Shown in pieces: positions 43,560 through 52,124 of a stretch of 64,000 bases of DNA; position 1 is the stretch's first letter, and the number at the start of each line of letters is the position of its first letter. The notes under the pieces are model-generated. The model saw only the letters and a list, made by a program, of their open reading frames with translations. It was not told the DNA's origin and searched no databases. Origin of the DNA: Peribacillus sp. ACCC06369 (GTDB lineage Bacteria; Bacillota; Bacilli; Bacillales; DSM-1321); the NCBI RefSeq assembly GCF_030348945.1, contig NZ_JAUCEN010000002.1:2976001-3040000 (forward strand). The letters are read 5' to 3'. Both the position numbers and the translations under genes were made by a program.

Positions 43560-45092
43560 TTACTCTTCCTTGCTTGCTGCCATATTCATATTCGCTTCAA
43601 CACTCTCCTGATTGATGGTGGATATTGGCAAATTCCGCTTTCCTGAGAAATTCTCAAGTAAGTCTTTGACATCAATGCCTGAAGATGCCTTTAATGATTC
43701 CTGCAATGTCGCCATTAAATTCGTTGCATACCCGGTCACTTTATTAGCCCCGCCATTCGCACCGCTTCCACCCGTGTCCACAACAGTAATTTTGTCGATA
43801 TTACTAAGCGGGCTTGCCACTTGTTTAGCATACTCCGGCAGCATTTTCAAAATCATGTCCATTACGGCCGCTTGCCCGAACTGTTCAAAAGCTTCAGCGA
43901 TCTTCTGCTTCGCTTCTGCCTCTGCTACCCCTTTTAACCGGATGATTTCCGCTTCAGTGGTACCTTGTGCCCTTTGTGCGTCCGCTTTAGCAAGACCGTC
44001 CATGCGAACACGTTCCGCTTCCGCTTTCGCCATTGCTTCTATTTTATATTTATCGGCATCCGCTTCTGTAATCTGTTTCATCTTGTTAGCTGAGGCTGCC
44101 TGCTCTACCGCATAACGGTCGGCATCAGCCTTTTTCTTCACTTCTGAATCATATTGCTTTTCACGACGAAGGATTTCTTTTTCCTCCAGCTCAATTTGCT
44201 TCTGACGTTCAATGATCCTGATTTGCATTTCCTGTTCCGTTACATCCTGTTTGGATCTGGCCGTTTCAAGATCGTAAGCTTGGTCAGCTCGTGCTTTGGC
44301 AATATCCTGCTCACGCCGGAATTCCGCAACCTTAAGCTTGTTGATTTTTTCGGCTTCGGCTATTTCGGTTGCCCTTTCTAGTTCGGCACGCTGGGCTTCC
44401 TTCGAAGCTTCGGCTCGCTTGATTCGCGTTTCTTTCTCTGCATCGGCGGTTGCTATATCGGCATCCCTTTTCACTTGCGCAATCCTTGGCTTACCAAGCG
44501 ATTCAAGATATCCGTTCTTATCCCGGACATCTTTAATGGTGAATGATACGATTATGAGTCCCATCTTAGCTAAATCCTGTGAAGCTACCCTTTGTACTTC
44601 CTGGGAAAACTTTTCACGATTTTTATAAATTTCCTCGACTGTCATCGAACCAAGGATGGAACGAAGATGTCCCTCTAAGACTTCCCGTGCTTCCTGCTCA
44701 CGGTCATCTTTTGATTTACCAAGGAATTGTTCTGCGGCTGTGGCGATATCGGTGATCGAACTGCCAATCTTGATTATCGACACACCATCGGCCATGACAG
44801 GAACACCCTGTTCTGTATATACTTCAGGAGTCGAGACCTCTAGTTTGCTTGACAGTAAGCTCAATGGTTCCGCTTGCTGGAACACCGGCAGTACGAAAGC
44901 ACCTCCGCCGCGGACGATTTTAATTTTATTTCCTGATTCATCGATGTGAACATTTTTGCTGCCTAAGTAGCTTCCGGTCACAATCAATGCTTCATCAGGA
45001 CCAGCCGTTCGGTATTTCGTAACAAAGACAGCGATAAGTGCGATAAGTAAAAATGCAACAATGGCGACAACAACCCAAATCAAATTAAACAT
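43560..45092 (-). CDS. floT: Flotillin-like protein FloT (YuaG)
   Basis: A 510-residue membrane-associated scaffold protein. An N-terminal membrane hairpin (VVVAIVAFLLIALIAVFV) is followed by a PHB/SPFH domain (FVLPVFQQAEPLSLLSSKLEV...DLAKMGLIIVSFTIKDVRDKNGYLESLGKPRI), a long Glu/Ala-rich coiled coil (EAEKINKLKVAEFRREQDIAKARADQAYD) and an oligomerisation end (GVAEAEAKQKIAEAFEQFGQAAVMDMI). It organises functional membrane microdomains. It lies 20 bp downstream of the NfeD gene, under a SigW-type promoter. A terminator is at 43502-43540. Confidence 0.95.
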   Translation of the reverse strand: MFNLIWVVVAIVAFLLIALIAVFVTKYRTAGPDEALIVTGSYLGSKNVHIDESGNKIKIVRGGGAFVLPVFQQAEPLSLLSSKLEVSTPEVYTEQGVPVMADGVSIIKIGSSITDIATAAEQFLGKSKDDREQEAREVLEGHLRSILGSMTVEEIYKNREKFSQEVQRVASQDLAKMGLIIVSFTIKDVRDKNGYLESLGKPRIAQVKRDADIATADAEKETRIKRAEASKEAQRAELERATEIAEAEKINKLKVAEFRREQDIAKARADQAYDLETARSKQDVTEQEMQIRIIERQKQIELEEKEILRREKQYDSEVKKKADADRYAVEQAASANKMKQITEADADKYKIEAMAKAEAERVRMDGLAKADAQRAQGTTEAEIIRLKGVAEAEAKQKIAEAFEQFGQAAVMDMILKMLPEYAKQVASPLSNIDKITVVDTGGSGANGGANKVTGYATNLMATLQESLKASSGIDVKDLLENFSGKRNLPISTINQESVEANMNMAASKEE

Positions 45093-45112
45093 AATTTTCC
45101 TCCTACCCTTTT

Positions 45113-45631
45113 TTAATCCTGATGGGGCAAAACATAGACAACCCCATTTTTAACTTCAATGATCAAGACCTTTGTATCAGAAACAATTCCTTCATTCTTA
45201 TAACTCGCCGCAGTTTTCGCAATGCTGCCACTGATGCTTTCAATAAGGACTTCACCAAACCCGTCAACCGGGATTGATGTCAGAACCCTACCAACCCTCC
45301 CTCTCAGGTCATTCTCATGGAATGTTAAACTTTCTTCCGCTGATGAGATGGGAATCAAAACAAATACATTCAGTAAAGTGACGATGGTAAATGAAATGAG
45401 CAGGGAAATGCCTGCACTCAATCCAGCATTAAGTCCTGAAAGCGATTCAAGCAAAAACCCACTCGCAAAAAACACGGTCAAAAAGCTAAAAATGAGAGTT
45501 GGATTAAATATATCCGGTAATTCAAGGCCGGAAAAAATATCATTAAACAAGATAAATAAGAATGTTAGCCCTCCGAATATAATTAATCCATATAAATAGA
45601 CTGTTTCTAATGGAACCCCAAATAACTCCAT
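45113..45631 (-). CDS. yuaF: NfeD-family membrane protein YuaF
   Basis: A protein of about 172 residues with four hydrophobic segments (about 12-30, 43-60, 64-80, 85-105) and a C-terminal OB-fold NfeD domain (LRGRVGRVLTSIPVDGFGEVLIESISGSIAKTAAS, VLIIEVKNGVVYVLP). It is the partner of FloT in envelope-stress microdomains. The ATG at 45631 lies nine bases after AAAGG; the ATG at 45640 is too close to it. It heads the yuaF-floT operon. Confidence 0.9.
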   Translation of the reverse strand: MELFGVPLETVYLYGLIIFGGLTFLFILFNDIFSGLELPDIFNPTLIFSFLTVFFASGFLLESLSGLNAGLSAGISLLISFTIVTLLNVFVLIPISSAEESLTFHENDLRGRVGRVLTSIPVDGFGEVLIESISGSIAKTAASYKNEGIVSDTKVLIIEVKNGVVYVLPHQD

Positions 45632-45755
45632 CTCTTTCATCCTTTAAATTCGATTTTTCCTAGCCGCTTACTACTTTAAGGACCTAGGATAAGCGTTTTA
45701 CCAACATTGATAATATATGGTTATAATCCCCTCCATTTACTCTACTTACCATTCA

Positions 45756-45782
45756 TACGAATGACACATTCAAAAAGTTTCA
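45756..45782 (-). promoter_or_regulatory. SigW-type promoter of yuaF-floT
   Basis: On the minus strand TGAAAC is followed after 17 bp by CGTA, matching the ECF SigW consensus (TGAAAC-N16/17-CGTA). The homologous operon of B. subtilis belongs to the SigW regulon. Confidence 0.8.
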
Positions 45783-45881
45783 TCTTTTTACCAACTTTTG
45801 AAACTGACATCCATTTTTCTTTCTTTTTTTACAAATCTGGTCATATTAAGACCAATATTAAAATAAAATTCATAATATTTA

Positions 45882-45924
45882 TTGACAGTGTTTACTTAAC
45901 ATATTAGAATTCTTTATATGTTAA
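45882..45924 (+). promoter_or_regulatory. bioY promoter with an overlapping palindromic operator
   Basis: TTGACA (45882-45887), 17-bp spacer, TAGAAT (45905-45910). An inverted repeat TTAACATA-N13-TATGTTAA (45896-45924) covers the -10 box. This is the position expected for the biotin repressor BirA, although the half-site arrangement differs from the textbook Bacillus BirA box. Confidence 0.6.
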
Positions 45925-45962
45925 CTCGTTCGATAACTAGGTTTACATTAGGAGGAAACACG

Positions 45963-46535
45963 ATGAAGGAACGTCATGAGAAGTTAAGGATGATGATGGT
46001 TACAGCTTTATTTGCAGCACTTATAGGAATACTAGCCCAAATTACAATTCCACTGCCCTTGGTACCGATTACAGGACAGACTTTAGCTGTTGGATTGGCA
46101 GCTACTATACTGGGTTCACGTTATGGAACCTCTTCCGTTTTATTATACTTGTTCATAGGAGCTGCCGGAGTACCAGTATTCGCTGAAATGTCTGGAGGAC
46201 TTGCTAAGATATTCGGTCCGACTGGCGGTTATTTATTATCCTATATCCCGACAGTATATATAACCGGTCTGATATTGGAAAAAACGCGGTTCTCAGTTGC
46301 AATGGCTTTCATTGCAAATATTATCGGGATGATACTTACTTTGATTATCGGTACAGTTTGGTTAAAATATATGAGCTCATTATCATGGACAGTGGCATTT
46401 GCCAGCGGTTTTGCTCCATTTATAATCGTAGGCGTTTTAAAGGCATTTCTTGCATCTTGGCTTGGCATTACTATCCGTTCAAGGTTAGCATCGGCTAATA
46501 TGCTGCCAAAGAAAAGTACAACACTTTCCCAATGA
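45963..46535 (+). CDS. bioY: Biotin transporter BioY (ECF S component)
   Basis: A 190-residue protein with six hydrophobic segments. It has LGSRYGTSSVLLYLFIGAAGVPVFAEMSGGLAKIFGPTGGYLLSYI, the hallmark biotin-binding S-component sequence of BioY. It imports biotin, alone or with the shared energy-coupling module. The ATG at 45963 follows AGGAGG by seven bases. A promoter with an operator-like palindrome lies upstream, and a strong terminator follows. Confidence 0.94.
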   Translation: MKERHEKLRMMMVTALFAALIGILAQITIPLPLVPITGQTLAVGLAATILGSRYGTSSVLLYLFIGAAGVPVFAEMSGGLAKIFGPTGGYLLSYIPTVYITGLILEKTRFSVAMAFIANIIGMILTLIIGTVWLKYMSSLSWTVAFASGFAPFIIVGVLKAFLASWLGITIRSRLASANMLPKKSTTLSQ

Positions 46536-46544
46536 TGGGTAAAT

Positions 46545-46580
46545 GAAAGAGAGGGTACTGCTTGTGGTACCCTCTCTTTC
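46545..46580 (+). terminator. Terminator after bioY
   Basis: GAAAGAGAGGGTAC and GTACCCTCTCTTTC arms. A second small hairpin (AAAAAGACTCTT...AAGAATCTTTTTT) lies near 46632-46662. Nothing else in the 300-bp gap. Confidence 0.85.
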
Positions 46581-46840
46581 GTCTATTCACTTTTTCCTCA
46601 TAATTCAATTTCCCGAACACTTGCACACACAAAAAAAAGACTCTTAAAAAAGAATCTTTTTTGCAAGTATTTATTGCGGTCCTATCCCCATAAGTCCGAA
46701 TATGAATAGCAAATGTATATTATCCCCTTTGCTAACCGTAATCATTTTACTATAGTAACAGTAATTTGACAACTATTGAGGACACACATGAATATGCCAC
46801 CATTTAATTCCTTAATAAAGAATATAGTAACATGATTCAG

Positions 46841-47326
46841 TTACTTATTATTCACTTTATATTCTTTTTTCGTACCGTCATCGAAAACGACCTCTAAATC
46901 GAACTCTTGATAGTCATCCTTCAAATCAAAAGCTTTTGTCACTTCTTGAATGACTTCTTCCTCTGTTGAATCTTTGGTGAATGTCAACTTTTCTAAAATC
47001 GGTGTTAATTCTTTCATTGCTTCATCACCATAAACTTCATGTTTGTTTTGCTTGTCCTCGATCGAAGCTTCTGTTTGAGCTCCCATGGTATCATATTCGG
47101 CTTCGTATTCGTTATCATTGCCCTTATAATCCACTTCTAATTGAAAATCCTTATAAGTGAAAGGCAGTTTTTCATTATTTTCGTTTCCTGTTTCAGGATT
47201 TGTTTCCGCTTGATTTTCATTTTCCTGAACCGGCGGGTTTTTCACTTCATCATTTTCTTCCCCGCAGCCAGCCAAAACAAGCATCGCGGCAAACGGTACT
47301 GATAATAATTTGATTGATTTTTTCAT
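46841..47326 (-). CDS. YusW-like lipoprotein
   Basis: A 161-residue lipoprotein. The signal sequence ends in lipobox LVLAGC (Cys about residue 21). A low-complexity Asn/Glu linker leads to a YusW-type domain (LPFTYKDFQLEVDYKGNDNEYEAEYD...VVFDDGTKKEYKVNNK). The function is unknown. GGAGGAAAGATCA precedes the ATG. Confidence 0.83.
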   Translation of the reverse strand: MKKSIKLLSVPFAAMLVLAGCGEENDEVKNPPVQENENQAETNPETGNENNEKLPFTYKDFQLEVDYKGNDNEYEAEYDTMGAQTEASIEDKQNKHEVYGDEAMKELTPILEKLTFTKDSTEEEVIQEVTKAFDLKDDYQEFDLEVVFDDGTKKEYKVNNK

Positions 47327-47445
47327 TGATCTTTCCTCCTTCTTAGTTTGTATACCCTATTTATTTCCTAAAAGGGGTCATTTAAAACTTCAAGAAACAT
47401 TCAGATATCATAAGATCGACCAAATTAAAGAATCGTTAAATTTGA

Positions 47446-48090
47446 TCATAGTGGAAGGATATAAAACAATACAGCAAAAAAGTGAGTGACAGAACCCCCA
47501 AGCACGAATACATGCCAAACGGCGTGATGAAACGGAAAAGCGCGCCAAACATAAAAGATAGCTCCAAACGTATAAAGCAAGCCCCCTGCAATCAGTAAAT
47601 GGATACCAGCTGTGGGCATGGTTGCCGAGAGCGGGCCCCATACGATAACGATCATCCACCCCATCGCAATATAGAGGATCGTCGAAAGGAATAGGAACTT
47701 TTTCACATAGAAGGCTTTGAAGACAACGCCAATGATTGCAACTCCCCAAATAATTGCTAGGAGTGTCCAGCCTAGTGAACCTTGAATCACCAGGAGCATG
47801 ATGGGCGTGTATGTTCCTGCAATGAATATATATATGGCTGAATGATCAAAGATTTCAAATATATCCTTCGTTTTTCCTTCTGGAAAACTATGCACTAAAG
47901 TGGATGAAACATATAAAAGAAGCATGGAAACGCCATAAATGACTGAAATGACTACATGCCAAGGCGAACCTTTTTGGACTGAGAAGATTATTAAAAACAC
48001 AAGAGCGGCGATACTCAACAAAACACCGACACCGTGGGTTATCGCATTGACCACTTCTTCTTTTTTTGTATAAACATGTGTATTAGCCAT
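47446..48090 (-). CDS. Hemolysin III family (PAQR-type) membrane protein, YplQ-like
   Basis: A 214-residue protein with seven hydrophobic segments. Conserved residues of the hemolysin III/CREST superfamily are present: EEVVNAITHGVGVLLS, a Ser/His in YVSSTLVHSFPEG, FDHSAIYIFIAGTYTP, and two His in FPFHHAVWHVFVLGGSVTHFF, forming the probable zinc hydrolase centre. Its role in Bacillus is not settled. It is divergent from an ArsR-type regulator. Confidence 0.9.
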   Translation of the reverse strand: MANTHVYTKKEEVVNAITHGVGVLLSIAALVFLIIFSVQKGSPWHVVISVIYGVSMLLLYVSSTLVHSFPEGKTKDIFEIFDHSAIYIFIAGTYTPIMLLVIQGSLGWTLLAIIWGVAIIGVVFKAFYVKKFLFLSTILYIAMGWMIVIVWGPLSATMPTAGIHLLIAGGLLYTFGAIFYVWRAFPFHHAVWHVFVLGGSVTHFFAVLFYILPL

Positions 48091-48205
48091 GTTACAGCTC
48101 CTTAAGATAAAAAACTTTTAGAATTAACCTAAATTATACATCAAATCTTCAAAGCAATATAGAAAAGTGAATATAAACTTGATTATCATCCACCAATTAG
48201 ATTAT

Positions 48206-48219
48206 TATCTAATTAGATA
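48206..48219. promoter_or_regulatory. Palindrome before the ArsR-DUF2087 gene
   Basis: TATCTAATTAGATA, with an overlapping TTAGAT-TATT-ATCTAA, 25 bp before the regulator ATG. It is a likely autoregulatory operator. Confidence 0.55.
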
Positions 48220-48243
48220 GTGGTCTAACTAGGAGGGATAATA

Positions 48244-48831
48244 ATGCAATTAGAAAAATTGGTCGCTTTCCACAAAACGATTGGTGATGTGACCAGGATC
48301 AGGATTATATCCATTCTGGCAAACGGTCCAAAACACGGACAGGCACTTGCAGGAATATTAAAATTGACAGCACCGACCATTTCACACCATTTAACGAAAT
48401 TGAAGGACATTAATTTAGTGAAGGATCGAAGGGAGAAAAATACGGTATATTATTTTTTGAATGAAGATGTCCTGGATCATTATTCTTCAGCATTACCTAA
48501 AATGGTTTCAAATAAGGGGGAATCCAATAAAATGGAAAATCAAAAAATGATTATGGAGCACAAAAAGATCCTTGCAAACTTCTTGACACAAAATGGCCGA
48601 TTGAAAACCATACCAGCACAGAGAAAAAAGAAACTGATCGTTCTTCATCATATTGCCGGACTTTTGGAAAAAGGGCGAAAATATCCAGAAAAAGAACTGA
48701 ATGAATTCATCCAGTCATTCCATGATGATTATGCAACGATTAGACGTGAACTGATTATCGGAAGCATCATGTACCGAGAAAACAGTATTTATGAACTGAA
48801 TCCCCGTGAGATGTGGGATGATATCGTTTAA
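48244..48831 (+). CDS. ArsR-family HTH regulator with a DUF2087 domain
   Basis: A 195-residue protein. The N-terminal ArsR winged helix (FHKTIGDVTRIRIISILANGPKHGQALAGILKLTAPTISHHLTKLKDINLV) is fused to a C-terminal DUF2087 domain (ILANFLTQNGRLKTIPAQRKKKLIVLHHIAGLLEKGRKYPEKELNEFI...DYATIRRELI...MYRENSIYELN). No CxC metal motif is visible in the HTH part, so it is probably not a classical metal sensor. AGGAGGG precedes the ATG. Confidence 0.88.
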   Translation: MQLEKLVAFHKTIGDVTRIRIISILANGPKHGQALAGILKLTAPTISHHLTKLKDINLVKDRREKNTVYYFLNEDVLDHYSSALPKMVSNKGESNKMENQKMIMEHKKILANFLTQNGRLKTIPAQRKKKLIVLHHIAGLLEKGRKYPEKELNEFIQSFHDDYATIRRELIIGSIMYRENSIYELNPREMWDDIV

Positions 48832-48845
48832 GGGAAAGTTTATAC

Positions 48846-48881
48846 ATAAAAAACCGGCATCCCTTAGTTGGTGAGCCGGTT
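48846..48881 (-). terminator. Terminator of the cortex-hydrolase-like gene
   Basis: On the minus strand AACCGGCTCACC...GATGCCGGTT is followed by TTTTTTATG. Confidence 0.7.
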
Positions 48882-48894
48882 CTATTCATGTCGT

Positions 48895-49494
48895 TTATAT
48901 GGCAAAATGGTGGCCGCCGATGATTTTGATTACGTCCAATTGTTTCATCCATTCGCTGTCCGAAATACTAGGATTCCAAAAATATAAGGCATCATTTGTG
49001 TAGCCATGAATCGCCAAAGCTTCATTGACAGCTTTTTTGGCATCTTTTCCGGCTGCTTTGTTTATACTGCCATCACCAACGGGCGAAAATTGATTTTTTT
49101 GATATATCACTTCCCGGACCGTATCAGGGAATTCATTGCTATCAAGGCGATTCAAAACGACTCCTGCCACCTCGACCTTCCCTCTGTAGGGCTCCCCTTT
49201 GGCTTCTGCATGCACAAGCCTTGCTAATAATTCTTTATCTTTTTCATTCATTACATGTGGAATAATCAATGTTTTACCAGGCTCGGCAACATTATTTACA
49301 TTATTATTGACTTCTTTTAACTTTTTGATTGGGACACCATACTGCTTCGCAACATCCCATATCGATTCACCTTGTTTAATGACATGTTTGGTTGCTCCAT
49401 CAGAAGCTAGACTGGTCGTTCCCTTAGGAAAAGCTATCCCAAGTACGATGACACTTAGAGTCATTATCACGGTTATTAATACTGATAATTTCAT
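48895..49494 (-). CDS. LysM plus SleB-type cell wall hydrolase, YkvT-like
   Basis: A 199-residue exported protein. An N-terminal hydrophobic signal (LITVIMTLSVIVLGIAF) is followed by one LysM repeat (HVIKQGESIWDVAKQYGVPIKKLKEVNN) and a Hydrolase_2 domain (ARLVHAEAKGEPYRGKVEVAGVVLNRL...YQKNQFSPVGDGSINKAAG...ALYFWNPSISDSEW). The catalytic Glu is in HAEAKGE. The family includes the spore cortex lytic enzymes SleB and CwlJ; here LysM replaces the SleB binding domain. Confidence 0.9.
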   Translation of the reverse strand: MKLSVLITVIMTLSVIVLGIAFPKGTTSLASDGATKHVIKQGESIWDVAKQYGVPIKKLKEVNNNVNNVAEPGKTLIIPHVMNEKDKELLARLVHAEAKGEPYRGKVEVAGVVLNRLDSNEFPDTVREVIYQKNQFSPVGDGSINKAAGKDAKKAVNEALAIHGYTNDALYFWNPSISDSEWMKQLDVIKIIGGHHFAI

Positions 49495-49599
49495 CCTGTA
49501 ACCTCCTCGTTAAGCATCTTCCAAGGATAACAGACCATATAGGAGAAAACAGCGCTAAATTTTTTCCAAGGAAATAAAGGAAAAATTTTCACGGGTCAA

Positions 49600-50175
49600 T
49601 TAACTTCGAAATTTTAAAGATTCCCATTCTTCACGTAGTATTCCCATTCTGATTGAATCATAATAATGACCATCATAATAACGGCATTTTCTCATCCTGC
49701 CTTCAACTTGCATGCCTACCTTTTCTCCAACTGCCATCATACGTTCATTACCTGACCAAGTAGTCAGTCCGACCCGTTCAATCTCCAGATTTTCGAATAA
49801 ATAGCCTATGAACATCATTATCGCTTCTGTTCCATAACCGCCATTCCAATACTTGGGATCAAAAATCGTAATCCCTATTTCCAGCCAACGTGATGGTTCA
49901 TGTTCCCAGTAATATACAACAGAACCTATTATTTGATCGTTTTTTTCCATTAATAGTTCGGAATAAACCCCCATCTTTTCATCATAGGTTCGGTGCTTCG
50001 TTTCTTTATCGATATACGTATGGAAATCAATGAGTTCAAGGGGAAAATAGGGTGCATCCCACTTTTTCCATTCTGGATTGACTTCTCCATATTTCAGGCT
50101 CCATAAACGTTTTAAGTCTGCTTGTTTAACATTCCTCAATATTACTCTGCTTCCTTCAATCCAAACATCTTCCAA
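49600..50175 (-). CDS. GNAT family N-acetyltransferase, RimJ-like
   Basis: A protein of about 191 residues. Seen: EGSRVILRNVKQADLKRLWSL at the N-terminus and the acetyl-CoA motif YWNGGYGTEAIMMFIGYLFENLEIERVGLTTWSGNERMMAVGEKVGM. The start is TTG at 50175, seven bases after GGGAGGAAG; the longer frame to 50301 reaches back into yjbQ. It is 40 bp downstream of yjbQ and probably co-transcribed. Confidence 0.86.
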   Translation of the reverse strand: MEDVWIEGSRVILRNVKQADLKRLWSLKYGEVNPEWKKWDAPYFPLELIDFHTYIDKETKHRTYDEKMGVYSELLMEKNDQIIGSVVYYWEHEPSRWLEIGITIFDPKYWNGGYGTEAIMMFIGYLFENLEIERVGLTTWSGNERMMAVGEKVGMQVEGRMRKCRYYDGHYYDSIRMGILREEWESLKFRS

Positions 50176-50215
50176 TCCGCTTCCTCCCATTTTATCGTTG
50201 CTATACCTGCCATTT

Positions 50216-50620
50216 TTACCTATCGACACATAATTTAATAAAATATTGCCTTTCTCTAGGACCATCGAATTCACAAAAATACACTCCCTGCCAGGTACCA
50301 AGGATTAAGCTCCCTTTGTGGATGATCACCTGTTGTGAAGAACCAACCGTACTTGATTTTAAATGGGCAGCAGTATTTCCTTCCATATGTAAATCCAATG
50401 TATGATTCCATGGGTATTGCTCATCCAATCTTCTAAGCATATCTTTTTTTACATCGGGATCTGCATTTTCATTAATCGTTATCCCTGCAGTCGTGTGTGG
50501 ACAATAAATAAGGGCTATGCCCTCTTGAATCCCATTCTCCATGATGAATGCCTGTACTTCAGTCGTAACATCAATCATATCATCCCTTTTTGTCGTTTTT
50601 AAGGTGTTTTTCTTCAGCAT
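50216..50620 (-). CDS. YjbQ (UPF0047) family protein
   Basis: A 134-residue protein with the UPF0047 signature: [31 protein letters not shown] (His and Thr of the metal/phosphate site), [49 protein letters not shown]. Members have thiamine-phosphate-synthase-like side activity in E. coli. AAAGGAG lies nine bases before the ATG. Confidence 0.92.
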   Translation of the reverse strand: MLKKNTLKTTKRDDMIDVTTEVQAFIMENGIQEGIALIYCPHTTAGITINENADPDVKKDMLRRLDEQYPWNHTLDLHMEGNTAAHLKSSTVGSSQQVIIHKGSLILGTWQGVYFCEFDGPRERQYFIKLCVDR

Positions 50621-51088
50621 GCATATTCACTCCTTTTGTTAGTTTTTATATGCCTTTACCCATAAACATAAAAATTCATGCTTTAATAAACCAGTCAATA
50701 TTAAGATTAGCAAAACTTATCGACCGTAAAAAAAAGATAAAGCCACCCTTATTAATTTTTTGTTTTAATATTGGATCTATAAGGAATGAGGGGGTATTTT
50801 AAAAATCACCATTTCCAATTAGCCTCTCCTAAAAATAACATGGACCCATTGAGGAAGTTTTTCACTAAGATTCTAATGTTAAAATAGAAACCTGCAGCCT
50901 TAAAATGTATGGGGAGTATGGTTTGAATCCGGATCGATCAATTGAGGTAACATTCATCCCTGCGCGAAAAAGCCCATCCAGTGCTTGAAGTTGAAAATCT
51001 TTTAGGCTTCAAACCACATTTAATAAATAATCATTTATCTTTTAGATAGACGCAAGGTTTCCTGAAGAGTTTTGGATTGGATATAAGA
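50621..51088. other. Gap without a recognisable gene
   Basis: AT-rich, no ribosome site or family match in any frame. It ends at a terminator-like hairpin next to the decayed IS. Confidence 0.4.
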
Positions 51089-51119
51089 AAAGCGGATCCG
51101 ATGTAATTGGACGCGCTTT
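51089..51119. repeat. Terminator-like hairpin flanking decayed IS copy D, left copy
   Basis: AAAGCGGATCC...GGACGCGCTTT. It aligns over 31 positions to 52628-52658 with about six differences. Confidence 0.75.
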
Positions 51120-51183
51120 CAGACTGTAGACAAACTCGATAATAATTGAATTGGTCTACAGTTTTTTTGGTTCTTATTTGACC

Positions 51184-51245
51184 GTTAATTCCCTCTTCAG
51201 GCACTCGCTTTCCGCAAGAGTCTCGTACCTTCCGTTCCAATCAAC
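51184..51245 (-). repeat. Deleted derivative of the GC-rich block
   Basis: The outer parts (GTTAATTCCC...CAGGCACTCGCTTTCCGC and AGAGTCTCGTACCTTCCG...AATCAAC) are joined. About 65 bp of the middle are missing between the repeated words TTTCCGC and TTTTCCCGC. Confidence 0.8.
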
Positions 51246-51403
51246 TTTGTTTTAACAGTTAGATAGAACTCCTTTTGCCTACAGTCTTTTTTGTTTTAGG
51301 CTATGTTAATTTTTATTGTGATTGAAAAAACTATTTTTCATTGAACTAACATCTAATCAAATAAAATGAATTTTATCCTCTTGTGTACGTTGCCTATATT
51401 TCA

Positions 51404-51640
51404 TTAGTTCTCACCCAATTCTAACTCCATTATGGTCGTGCCATCCGTGGTTAATCGAAACAGACCGAACATAACTGGATTAGCTTGCACCAATCCTTTA
51501 CGCATTAAACCTTTAAGCGACTGATTTACACAGGATAGATTTCCCCATTCTTTCGGAAGACGACCAGCAATTTGAATCGGTGTCTGCCATTCAGTGGTTA
51601 ATGATAGCAACAAGGTTCGTTGTTTTGGGGTCAAATTCAT
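51404..51640 (-). CDS. Small winged-helix-like protein inside decayed IS copy D
   Basis: A 78-residue protein: MNLTPKQRTLLLSLTTEWQ, then QIAGRLPKEWGNLSCVNQSLKGLMRKGLVQANPVMFGLFRLTTDG. The helix-turn-helix plus wing pattern (second helix SCVNQSLKGLMRKGLV, wing GLFRLT) resembles MarR-like DNA-binding domains. GGGAGGAAG precedes the ATG by eight bases and the frame is intact. It lies between IS remnants and may be cargo or part of a lost element; the family is unknown to me. Confidence 0.55.
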   Translation of the reverse strand: MNLTPKQRTLLLSLTTEWQTPIQIAGRLPKEWGNLSCVNQSLKGLMRKGLVQANPVMFGLFRLTTDGTTIMELELGEN

Positions 51641-51779
51641 ACTTTCTTCCTCCCTGTTTTTTTTAGGTCATCATTACTATATTGTACGTTCTAATGACTG
51701 TAAGTTTCGTTAATTGGTAACAAACAGATATCTACAATCATTTTACTTATAAATACATTATCACTACGATGTTTCACTA

Positions 51780-52115
51780 TATCCATTGAATCGTTGCATC
51801 CAGCCTTTTAACGGCTGTTATAGTTATTCACATTCTGGATGTGGTACAGTCTTTTAACACGTTCTGTACCATCTGATATTAAAGTGGTAATGTTCCAATC
51901 TTTCGCTTTTTGCATACGAAGAAAAAGCCCTTCAAGCATCTGTGCAGAGCCTATTGTCTGATATCATTTTAGAGTCGATAGCTTTGTCTAATTGGGTTTT
52001 CACAATATGCCCTCTACCAAGAACACGTGAATAAGTAGTTATTTGACGGTATCTGGCAATTAAAACACAAACTTGTTCGTGACTAATACCACGAAATTTT
52101 GAAGAACCGCCACGT
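51780..52115 (-). pseudogene. IS1595-family transposase remnant
   Basis: The minus strand encodes RGGSSKFRGISHEQVCVLIARYRQITTYSRVLGRGHIVKTQLDKAI, then LCTDA and a stop, and further on, in other frames, YHIQNVNNYNSRLKGWMQRFNG. These are conserved DDE-domain blocks of ISXO2/IS1595 transposases. Stops and frameshifts inactivate it. It is nested within the IS1182-type element. Confidence 0.8.
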
Positions 52116-52124
52116 TTTTTCGGG

